A stretch of DNA of 32,664 nt from Pirellulaceae bacterium (GTDB lineage: Bacteria; Planctomycetota; Planctomycetia; Pirellulales; Pirellulaceae). The first letter of the stretch is position 1. Every line of letters begins with the position of its first letter. The notes under the pieces are model-generated. The model was not told where the DNA came from. It did not search any database and saw only the letters and a list, made by a program, of their open reading frames with translations. The stretch lies in assembly GCA_020852965.1 (NCBI GenBank), contig JADYZV010000153.1, positions 1-32,664 of the forward strand. Direction: 5' to 3'. Of the stretch, positions 1-6,037 are shown one piece after another. Both the position numbers and the translations under genes were made by a program.

Positions 1-246
1 ACACAGGCTAACTTGCCAGTCAACAATCGGACTATGTAAGGCTTTCAACGGCCAAATCAAAAAATTTTTGCGATTGCAATACCAACAAACTCCGTCAATG
101 CAAAAACTTCACAGCCTATCCGCGTCGGATGCATTGCATTGCACTTTGCGTCGGCAGACGCACAACGGTCGCCAGACCGCAAAAGACTACCGTCCGCCGA
201 CGGTAGCTACCATATTCCTCCCTAGAACTTAATTGCTTTGAGCGAC
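1..246. other. Intergenic region upstream of sufD
   Basis: No coding sequence is seen. The first 120 bases are AT-richer and featureless. From about 146 it contains three consecutive short hairpins (annotated separately). No convincing -35/-10 pair or Shine-Dalgarno sequence could be placed for sufD, so it may be transcribed from a promoter to the left of the window together with other suf genes. Confidence 0.5.
146..206. repeat. Three tandem tetraloop palindromes
   Basis: Three back-to-back hairpins, each with a 4-nt loop: TGCGTC-GGCA-GACGCA (147-162), CGGTC-GCCA-GACCG (166-179) and CTACCGTC-CGCC-GACGGTAG (187-206). All have GTC/GAC next to the loop. Related tetraloop palindromes occur at 16213-16307 and 22298-22313 and, strikingly, inside the retron msd hairpin at 5677-5694 (16 of 18 bases identical to 146-163). 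This looks like a dispersed REP-like palindrome family. Confidence 0.7.
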
Positions 247-1575
247 ATGTCCACCATCCAGTCCGAACACTTGGCACCTCACTTCGACACCGCAGGCTTC
301 GAGTCCTTTATCAGCGCGCGACAAGAGCCCGATTGGCTGCTCGATCTGCGCAAGCAATCTTGGCAGCAATTCGAACAATCCGCATGGCCCGATCGCAAAC
401 AAGAGGAGTGGATGCGCAGCGACTTGCGTGGCTTCAAGCTCGATCGCTATCGACTGCCTGTGGTGGACCGCCCTAATTCAGCCGAGACCGTTAGCATTCC
501 ACGCCGCTTGGAAGAGGGAATCACTCCAGCGGGCGCGCTACACAGCCTCGATGGACGGATCGACCACGAATCGCTGCAATCGCAATGGGCAGACAAAGGG
601 GTTGTCTTCGGCGACCTGAGTCGACTCGCTGCCGAACACAGTGAGCTTGTACAACAACACCTGTTTTCCGTTGTTGATCCCGAGCAAGATCGCTTCGCCA
701 AACTCCATGCGGCCGCCTGGAGCGGAGGACAACTACTGTACGTCCCGCGCGGTGTTTGCGTGTCGCAGCCATTGTACATTTCCGCTGGGATGAGCGATGG
801 TGGTAGTGATACGGGGCATACCCTGGTCGTGATCGAAGAAGGTGCCGAGGCGACGGTACTCTACGAAGCCAATAGTGCACATGAAGAAGCTGGTGGGCTG
901 CATATCGGCAGTGTCGAGATCGTGGTCAAGCCCGGCGGCCACCTGCGTTTCGTCAGCTTGCAAGATTGGGGGCGCGGCGTGTGGCACTTTGCGCATCAGC
1001 GCGCCACGATCGGACGCGACGCTTCGATTCAATGGACCATCGCCGCCTTGGGCTCGCGCTTTTCGCAAGTCAGCCAGAACGTGTCGCTGATCGGTAAGGG
1101 TGCGAACTGCCAAGTCAATGGGGTGTTGTTCACACGCGACAAACAACAGTTCACCTACAACACGTTGCAGCACCACCAAGCTCCATCCTGTCGCAGCGAC
1201 TTCCTCTACAAAGCGGCTCTGCAAGACCACTCGCGAACCGTCTGGCGCGGCATGATTGAAGTCGATGCGATTGCACAAAAGACCGACGGCTATCAACGCA
1301 ACGACAACCTGTTGCTCAGCGATCACGTGCGAGCCGATTCGATTCCTGGTTTGGAGATTTTAGCCGACGACGTGCGGTGCACCCACGGCAGCACATCGGG
1401 CAAGGTCGACGAAGAGCTGATCTTCTACGCCCAGAGTCGCGGATTTACTCGCAAGGAAGCCGTGCGAATGATCGTCACTGGCTTTTTCCAACAGATCTTC
1501 GACCGTATTTCGATTGAAAGCGTGCGCGAAGCACTCGGACAGTCCATCGCTCGTCAAGTTCGAGAGTACCGCTAG
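247..1575 (+). CDS. sufD: Fe-S cluster assembly protein SufD
   Basis: Component of the SUF Fe-S cluster scaffold, normally a SufB-SufC2-SufD complex in the cytoplasm. The protein (442 aa from this start) has the SufB/SufD beta-helix core. The C-terminal signature is clear: HGSTSGKVDEELIFYAQSRG followed by a helix ending in GFFQQIFDRI, corresponding to the HGA/HGS..G.lDEe..FYl.sRG motif of SufD with its conserved His. The ATG at 247 is preferred; an in-frame TTG at 238 would add three residues and neither has a clear ribosome binding site. A Rieske ferredoxin gene follows after 4 bp, so the two are probably co-transcribed. sufB and sufC are not in the window and may lie to the left. Confidence 0.9.
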   Translation: MSTIQSEHLAPHFDTAGFESFISARQEPDWLLDLRKQSWQQFEQSAWPDRKQEEWMRSDLRGFKLDRYRLPVVDRPNSAETVSIPRRLEEGITPAGALHSLDGRIDHESLQSQWADKGVVFGDLSRLAAEHSELVQQHLFSVVDPEQDRFAKLHAAAWSGGQLLYVPRGVCVSQPLYISAGMSDGGSDTGHTLVVIEEGAEATVLYEANSAHEEAGGLHIGSVEIVVKPGGHLRFVSLQDWGRGVWHFAHQRATIGRDASIQWTIAALGSRFSQVSQNVSLIGKGANCQVNGVLFTRDKQQFTYNTLQHHQAPSCRSDFLYKAALQDHSRTVWRGMIEVDAIAQKTDGYQRNDNLLLSDHVRADSIPGLEILADDVRCTHGSTSGKVDEELIFYAQSRGFTRKEAVRMIVTGFFQQIFDRISIESVREALGQSIARQVREYR

Positions 1576-1579
1576 ACCT

Positions 1580-1897
1580 ATGTCCGATTTCATCGAAGTG
1601 GCCAAACTGGCCGACATACCTGCTTCCGGAAAACTGTCCATCGAAGTCGGAGATCGCTTTCTAGTGATCGTCCGTGTGGATGGGCAGATCTACTGTTTGG
1701 ATGACGTCTGCACCCACGACGGCGGAACGCTGGGCGATGGCGAGCTCGATGGCTTCTGCATCGCTTGCCCCCGCCACGGAGCCCAGTTTGACGTTCGTGA
1801 TGGACGTGCTCTAACCATGCCCGCCACCGAACCCACCAGCAGCCACGCTGTACGCGTTGACGGCGATGCCATCTTGGTCAAGCTCGCTGAAGAATGA
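1580..1897 (+). CDS. Rieske-type [2Fe-2S] ferredoxin
   Basis: A 105-residue stand-alone Rieske domain, the size of non-heme dioxygenase ferredoxin subunits. Both ligand pairs are present: C44-T-H46 in CTHDGG and C63-P-R-H66 in CPRHGAQFD, which would bind the [2Fe-2S] cluster through two Cys and two His. The ATG at 1580 lies 4 bp after the sufD stop, which fits translational coupling; a longer reading from 1514 would overlap sufD and is rejected. Small Rieske ferredoxins are common members of suf operons, so a role in electron supply to cluster assembly or cluster sensing is likely, but its partner cannot be told from the sequence. Confidence 0.88.
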   Translation: MSDFIEVAKLADIPASGKLSIEVGDRFLVIVRVDGQIYCLDDVCTHDGGTLGDGELDGFCIACPRHGAQFDVRDGRALTMPATEPTSSHAVRVDGDAILVKLAEE

Positions 1898-2029
1898 AAT
1901 AAACTTTGGCGAGCTTGATTGATTTCGACGCGCCGCTTGATGAGTTTCAAGAGACCATGTGGTAAAGTTGTTGCTCGATTTCCATGTAAGCGTAGTGCGG
2001 AAAATGACTGTCGGATGTGGAAAGTGGCA

Positions 2030-2067
2030 TAGGCTTCCAGCCTGTGATTTTCGGCCCGATAGGCTGT
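2030..2067. repeat. Intergenic palindromic repeat (TAGGCT type)
   Basis: The 240-base gap 1898-2137 holds no gene. It contains nested inverted segments: AGGCT-TCC-AGCCT at 2031-2043, with a second AGGCT at 2061-2065 followed by GTAAGCC. The phrase 'ataggcttccagcctgtg' has the look of the dispersed palindromic repeats of planctomycete genomes (from memory, not checked). Confidence 0.5.
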
Positions 2068-2137
2068 AAGCCCCTCCCACTCATTTCCCGCACGATGCTA
2101 GCGCGTCTTTCGTCGCCCGACATGCAAAGGCAACAGC

Positions 2138-2269
2138 ATGCGATCGCAAACTTCATTTCTGCTTTTTGCTTTCTGTCTAATAGGCACCCTTTCAGCATCG
2201 CGAGGTTGGACCAAGGACTGGCTGCTCGAATTCCCGCCGGACCAAGAACATGGCACGGTCGATGTTTGA
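2138..2269 (+). pseudogene. Signal-peptide fragment of frameshifted LRR-thioredoxin gene
   Basis: An ATG at 2138 opens a 43-codon frame that reads as a classical secretion signal: MRSQTSFLLFAFCLIGTLSA, then SRGWTKDWLLEFPPDQEHG, ending in TGA at 2267-2269. The next frame (from 2250) continues with the leucine-rich repeats of the following gene. Removing one T from the TTT at 2265-2267 would join the two into one exported protein (…GTVDV-EGFDQLSQL…). So this appears to be the true N-terminus, separated by a one-base insertion or a sequencing error. Confidence 0.7.
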
Positions 2270-3254
2270 GGGGTTTGACCAGCTATCGCAACTTGATCAC
2301 GTAAGTCTAACGATTGGTGGGGAAGCGTCGAACTTGCGCGTCCTGTGCGAGCTTGCGGGACTAGAGGATTTGGATCTCAATTGCTATTCGCTAATGCCTC
2401 GTGACCTGGACTTCATCGCAGATTGTCCGGCGTTGCAGTCGCTGGAGGTCACAAGCGGTTTTTCAGACGATTCCACAGCAAAGATAGTCGGAGAGAGCGC
2501 GACACTACAGCGCGTGAGTTTGCTGCAAGATTGCTATATGACGGATGCTGCTATCGACCTTCTATGCCATAACAAGAACCTGGAGAGCCTAGACATTAGT
2601 GGCTTGATTTCCAAACAAGCGGCGATGAAGCTGAAAGACCTTCCGCGTTTGACTTGGTTGACATTGTGGAGCGATTCGATGTCGGACGACGATCGGGAAT
2701 CGCTCAAGACCGAGTTGAAACAGTTAACGCATACGGACTTCCGAGAATTCCTTCCGTCCAGTGGTAAGTATGTCGTCGGCCAGGATGGAATATGGCGGCT
2801 CGCCGATGGCGATCGCCAAACGCTCGATGCACTCGAAGGGAAGCTCGCCAGTGAGATCTTCCCGGCTGATGTCTACCAACAATTAGCGGCCCAGATTACA
2901 GGCAAGGTAGTGCTCGTCGAATTTTGGGGGAGCTGGTGTGGCCCGTGTCTCGCCATGCACCCTGTGTTGAAAGAACTACACCGTGAAAATAGCGAGAATG
3001 ATTTCGTGGTCGTTGCCATCCACTCGACTCGTGGCTCGGATGCAATGGATGCATATTTAGCACAACACTCGGTCCCTTGGATAAATTTGCGCGACGAAGC
3101 GAATCACCTGGCGCAGGCGTTCAAGGTAACTCTTTATCCCAGTATCTTTCTATTCGATCGCCAGGGAGTTCTTCGCGTCGCGCAACCGCACCGCGTGCGA
3201 CTCTGGGATGCCGTGGATCGACTAGTGGAAGAAAAGATGGGCACCGAACGTTGA
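2250..3254 (+). CDS. LRR plus thioredoxin-like (TlpA-type) protein, N-terminus frameshifted
   Basis: The 334-residue frame has degenerate leucine-rich repeats in about residues 20-165 (LEDLDLN, LQSLEVT, LESLDISG, LTWLTLW) and a TlpA/thioredoxin-like domain in about 205-325. The active site is W-C-G-P-C with C230 and C233, preceded by VVLVEFWGS and followed by YPSIFLFD, which carries the cis-Pro. Members of this family reduce or exchange disulfides outside the cytoplasm. In this frame the protein lacks an export signal; a signal peptide is found just upstream in another frame (2138-2269). If translation begins at 2250 the product would stay in the cytoplasm, so the gene is either broken or a sequencing error is present. 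LRR-thioredoxin fusions are an unusual combination outside planctomycetes. Confidence 0.82.
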   Translation: MARSMFEGFDQLSQLDHVSLTIGGEASNLRVLCELAGLEDLDLNCYSLMPRDLDFIADCPALQSLEVTSGFSDDSTAKIVGESATLQRVSLLQDCYMTDAAIDLLCHNKNLESLDISGLISKQAAMKLKDLPRLTWLTLWSDSMSDDDRESLKTELKQLTHTDFREFLPSSGKYVVGQDGIWRLADGDRQTLDALEGKLASEIFPADVYQQLAAQITGKVVLVEFWGSWCGPCLAMHPVLKELHRENSENDFVVVAIHSTRGSDAMDAYLAQHSVPWINLRDEANHLAQAFKVTLYPSIFLFDRQGVLRVAQPHRVRLWDAVDRLVEEKMGTER

Positions 3255-3274
3255 AGGTGGGACTTCGGAAATAA

Positions 3275-3448
3275 ACTCTCCGCAATCTGGTCGCTGAACA
3301 AATTCAAGCCATCGACAGCCAAACGATTCGCATGAGTTGGGACGTCCACTGGTATCCACAGACCTATTTGATCGATGCCAACGGAATTATATTGAGAATC
3401 ACTGAACCCAACGAGCATATGGAATCATCCATCAAATCGCTTTTGTAG
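3275..3448 (+). pseudogene. C-terminal remnant of a second redoxin gene
   Basis: An open frame following the TAA at 3272-3274 encodes about 57 residues: TLRNLVAEQIQAIDSQTIRM, then SWDVHWYPQTYLIDANGII, then LRITEPNEHMESSIKSLL, stop at 3446-3448. The 'YPQTYLIDANGII' stretch is the usual C-terminal strand region of TlpA/AhpC-TSA redoxins (YP-T-YLID--G-I). No CxxC domain precedes it, so it is the tail of a decayed or deleted thioredoxin-fold gene, perhaps a former tandem duplicate of the gene at 2250. The first ATG in the frame is at 3332, giving only 38 residues. Confidence 0.6.
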
Positions 3449-3513
3449 TTGGACTGGAGGCCTCGTTTCAGATTGTCTTTCAATACTGCTAGCGTCCATA
3501 GGGCTTTGCAAGG

Positions 3514-3519
3514 TATAAT
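3514..3519 (+). promoter_or_regulatory. Consensus -10 element before the small-protein/HNH pair
   Basis: A perfect TATAAT ends 8 bases before the ATG at 3528. No good -35 is visible at 16-18 bp. If used, transcription would start at or next to the start codon, giving a leaderless or nearly leaderless mRNA. Confidence 0.35.
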
Positions 3520-3527
3520 CTATAGGA

Positions 3528-3785
3528 ATGAATACAACCAGCTTTCTAGATCGAATGCTTGAACCCGTAACCGGTTCAATGTCTCGCGAACTCGCGGAGC
3601 TTTTGGTCGCCCTTAAAGCGGACCAAGGATTGCAGACTCGCATAGAGTATTTGCGCGGCAAGGCCAATCAGGGGACTCTCTCAGATGAAGAGGACGCTGA
3701 GTATAAAGATTTCATCGAAGCCCTAGATGTAATCTCGATACTTCAATCAAAGGCAAGGCAGGTTCTCATTCGTCAGGCAAGTTGA
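3528..3785 (+). CDS. Small acidic helical protein paired with HNH endonuclease
   Basis: An 85-residue, charged, probably all-helical protein with the pattern LAELLVALKADQGLQTRIEY followed by LRGKANQGTLSDEEDAEYKD and a C-terminal ILQSKARQVL. I know this type as a short gene lying directly before a small HNH nuclease gene in cyanobacteria, planctomycetes and others; no function is established to my knowledge. Here the stop is 2 bp before the ATG of the HNH gene, so the two are translationally coupled. The tight pairing of a small protein with a nuclease suggests a toxin-antitoxin-like or regulatory partner role, but this is inference. The EEDAEY segment resembles the acidic helix seen in many copies. 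Confidence 0.75.
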   Translation: MNTTSFLDRMLEPVTGSMSRELAELLVALKADQGLQTRIEYLRGKANQGTLSDEEDAEYKDFIEALDVISILQSKARQVLIRQAS

Positions 3786-3787
3786 GA

Positions 3788-4189
3788 ATGGAAGTTGCCC
3801 TTCGTGAACACATTAGGCAGCGTGCTCGATTTCGCTGTGAGTATTGCCTTTTGCCCGAAGCCGCTACACCATTTACGCCATTTCATGTCGAGCACATCAT
3901 CGCCAAACAGCACCTGATCGATGATTCGATCGATAACCTTGCTTTGGCATGTGACCGGTGCAACGCGTTCAAAGGCCCTAACCTATCCAGCGTAGATCCG
4001 GTCACTTTGGAAATCGTAAACTTGTTCAGCCCGCGACGCGACGTTTGGGACAATCACTATTTGTTCCAGGGATCGGTAGTAATAGGCACTACGCCAAAAG
4101 GCAGAGCAACGGTTCAGCTATTGCAGATGAATGCAGCTCGACGACTCGAGTTGCGAGAATCGTGGCTTGCATCCGGAGGCCAGTTTTGA
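3788..4189 (+). CDS. HNH endonuclease
   Basis: A 133-residue single-domain HNH nuclease. The zinc knuckle pairs are C17-x2-C20 (CEYC) and C55-x2-C58 (CDRC), flanking the catalytic HVEHI motif (H33, E35, H36) and the conserved N50 of NLALAC. It would bind a divalent metal and nick or cut double-stranded DNA. The ATG at 3788 follows the previous stop by 2 bp; a TTG at 3782 could add two residues. It converges on the retron RT gene (67 bp between stops). HNH proteins act as effectors in some retron and Septu-type defence systems, but opposite orientation and its own small partner argue that this pair is a separate module. Target specificity is unknown. Confidence 0.88.
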   Translation: MEVALREHIRQRARFRCEYCLLPEAATPFTPFHVEHIIAKQHLIDDSIDNLALACDRCNAFKGPNLSSVDPVTLEIVNLFSPRRDVWDNHYLFQGSVVIGTTPKGRATVQLLQMNAARRLELRESWLASGGQF

Positions 4190-4256
4190 TGAGTGGCGAG
4201 GTTCATAGACCGACAGAACACTAGACTTCTTTTAATATCTTGGTCATAGCCAACAG

Positions 4257-5561
4257 TCATTCATTCCATTTCACCTGCTCGAATAATTGTAATAGCTTCG
4301 CTCCGCGTGTCGGGTTGAGAGATTGCGCATAAGCGATGCGGCCACGCAAATGCGCTCGGTAGTCTGCGTGCTCGGTGCGGTTTTGGGTTCGCCAGCCGCG
4401 GCGCGCACAATTGTGCAATTCGGCCTTTAGTCCCTCGAAAGCTCGACGATTTAAGTTTAGTTTTTCGTTGACCGTCACTCCCAGAATGCGTTGTTCAGCC
4501 CCGTGGAATAGTTTACGAGTTTTGCGGAACTGTATTGCAAAACCTTCCTCGATCACAATGGCTGCAGCCGAAGTGGCGAATCGATCGACGCGAGCTGCGA
4601 AGTTGTCGTCGCCGCTGAAAATGAGATCGTCAGCGTAGCGAGTGTAGCTTGCACCGACCGAAGCCGCCAACCCGGCCAGACGACGGTCCATGCGATAGGC
4701 AACCGCATTGGCGATGCTTGGCGATGTCGGAGCACCTTGTGGCAATCGCGTGCGAGTTAAGCTTCGCGCCTCGTCGCGCAGATCGTCCATTCGAGCCGGC
4801 GCAGTGCATAGTTGCGCAAGACGCAGAGCAATCGGCCAAGAGTAGCCGGCATTGGCAAACAAGGCCTTCACTCGGAATATCGAGATGGTCCCAAAGTAGT
4901 CGCGCAGGTCCAGTTTCAAGACGACGCGCTGACCAACATGCGGTTCGGCACAAGATTGAACCGAACAGCCGGTGCGATAGGCGTGAGCTGCTGAATGAAG
5001 CGGGATGCCTGGCAAGACAGATTCCAACATGCGCCGCTGGACAGCTTTAAGTTTTGGACGTGGTTCTTCAATCCACCGATAACCGCCTAATTTCTTCTTT
5101 AGGCATGTGCGTTTGTAGTGATCGACGGCCGTATTGCGCCGCACATGCGGGAGTACCAACCATTGCAGTTCTCGCAGCGATGCGATCTCTAACAGCCGGC
5201 ACAAGTCGTCATCACTGTCCAATGGTGGGACTGGCCAGCGATGATTGCGACTCGCCAATGCGCGTTGCACTTCGTCTGTAAGCCGCCGCGACTTCTTTCC
5301 CTTAAAGAACAGCTTGATCGTCGGTTGCTTTCTCAACCAGGACTCAAGCGCGAATCGATTGGCATAGCCGATCTCAGAAAAGCTGGCTGATAGTGACTTG
5401 GCAAGTTCGGCGACCCAAGTCGCTTGGCAATCGAGGACTTGCTCCAGTCGTTCTCGTACATGCGCATCATTGCCCAGCCAGCAGCGGCTCATGCACCCAG
5501 CCAACTGCCGGCAGAATTGGCGGCGGCTGACCAGGGCAGGGTCGAGAGTCTTCTCAGCCAT
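4257..5561 (-). CDS. Retron-type reverse transcriptase
   Basis: A 434-residue RT. Residues 1-145 form a helical N-terminal extension; RT core about 146-390. Motifs seen: LKLDLRDYFGTI (catalytic D218), LPQGAPTSP (274-281), YTRYADDLIFSG with YADD at 309-312, and the thumb-region GVTVNEKLNLNRR (361-373). CAEPH (204-208) stands where retron RTs have NAxxH, and the VTG motif reads L-G-V. The spacing, QGAPTSP and absence of a maturase domain separate it from group II intron RTs. In known retrons this enzyme copies the msd part of its cognate ncRNA into branched msDNA. A structured ncRNA with a1/a2 repeats lies 70 bp upstream on the same strand. The long N-terminus and core resemble stand-alone RTs of myxobacterial retrons (Mx162 type), from memory. 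Confidence 0.93.
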   Translation of the reverse strand: MAEKTLDPALVSRRQFCRQLAGCMSRCWLGNDAHVRERLEQVLDCQATWVAELAKSLSASFSEIGYANRFALESWLRKQPTIKLFFKGKKSRRLTDEVQRALASRNHRWPVPPLDSDDDLCRLLEIASLRELQWLVLPHVRRNTAVDHYKRTCLKKKLGGYRWIEEPRPKLKAVQRRMLESVLPGIPLHSAAHAYRTGCSVQSCAEPHVGQRVVLKLDLRDYFGTISIFRVKALFANAGYSWPIALRLAQLCTAPARMDDLRDEARSLTRTRLPQGAPTSPSIANAVAYRMDRRLAGLAASVGASYTRYADDLIFSGDDNFAARVDRFATSAAAIVIEEGFAIQFRKTRKLFHGAEQRILGVTVNEKLNLNRRAFEGLKAELHNCARRGWRTQNRTEHADYRAHLRGRIAYAQSLNPTRGAKLLQLFEQVKWNE

Positions 5562-5563
5562 CC

Positions 5564-5610
5564 ACTGTGACCTCTCGACTGTGACCTCAGGGCTGTGAAC
5601 ATGGCCCTGA
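5564..5610 (-). promoter_or_regulatory. Repeat and hairpin in the RT 5' leader
   Basis: Between the ncRNA and the RT start codon lie an 11-bp direct repeat ACTGTGACCTC (plus-strand 5564-5574 and 5578-5588) and an inverted repeat TCAGGGC (5587-5593) / GCCCTGA (5604-5610), a 7-bp stem with a 10-nt loop. On the minus strand each repeat copy contributes GAGGT, a plausible but distant ribosome binding sequence. The structure may separate the ncRNA from the RT message or control RT translation. Confidence 0.5.
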
Positions 5611-5631
5611 GTAATTGCAAATTAACAAAAT

Positions 5632-5812
5632 GCTAGCGGGCGTTCCCAACCGGTCCGAGTGTGGGCACGAGCCATATTGCGTCGGTAGACGCAAGGTTGC
5701 TCGTGCAATCAGTGCCTGGCTAAGTAAATTGCGCGAGGTAACCTCGCGCAGAACATTTGGCAACTGCGAAAACGCCGTTACGCAAACGTCGAACTTGGTC
5801 CGGCCCGCTAGC
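5632..5812 (-). ncRNA. Retron msr-msd noncoding RNA
   Basis: About 181 nt, read on the minus strand from 5812 to 5632. The ends are a perfect 10-bp inverted repeat, GCTAGCGGGC (5803-5812) and GCCCGCTAGC (5632-5641), in the position of a1/a2. Next comes an msr-like region with two hairpins: AAC-G-GCG-UUUU-CGC-A-GUU (5779-5762) and a perfect 9-bp stem UGCGCGAGG-UUA-CCUCGCGCA (5750-5730). UUU/UUA loops on msr stems are a hallmark recognised by retron RTs. Then an msd-like 42-nt hairpin, 5706-5665: outer stem GCACGAGC/GCUCGUGC (8 bp), a symmetric 4x4 internal loop, inner stem UUGCGUC/GACGCAA (7 bp), loop UACC. A candidate promoter is placed so that transcription starts next to a1, and the RT gene follows in the same direction. 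The branching G and exact msr/msd border cannot be set from sequence alone. Confidence 0.87.
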
Positions 5813-5822
5813 GAGTCCATTT

Positions 5823-5851
5823 ATCATGACGATAATATGATCCAGTGTCAA
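5823..5851 (-). promoter_or_regulatory. Sigma70-type promoter of the retron
   Basis: On the minus strand a perfect -35 TTGACA (5851-5846) is followed after 17 bp by CATGAT (5828-5823; 4 of 6 matches to TATAAT). The expected start point is about 5813-5816, immediately before the a1 repeat at 5812, as expected for a retron transcript beginning at a1. Confidence 0.65.
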
Positions 5852-6037
5852 ATAGTGGCGACTCGTTCCAACGCTACACTCCTGTAGATTCTAGCTAACA
5901 CAGTCATCCGGAAATGGCGTCAGAGAATGAAAGGAATTGCGTGATGTCAAAGGTCTGCGTGTTTCGAGTTGTATTATGGTTATTGGTTACACAACCACTA
6001 TTGAAAGGGAGTAGACCCGCACCGGCGATGAAGCATG

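Noticed and set aside
733-1326. 197-codon minus-strand frame inside sufD
   Set aside because: Fully antisense to sufD, low-quality composition, no motifs.
4257-5561. Group II intron or diversity-generating retroelement explanation for the RT
   Set aside because: No maturase or endonuclease domain, no intron domain V-like sequence or template/variable repeat pair nearby; the thumb motif, QGAPTSP and the upstream msr-msd structure fit a retron.
5615-5887. Short open frames on both strands across the retron RNA (5587-5820 minus, 5615-5887 plus)
   Set aside because: They run through the hairpins of the ncRNA, have no ribosome binding sites and encode no recognisable protein.
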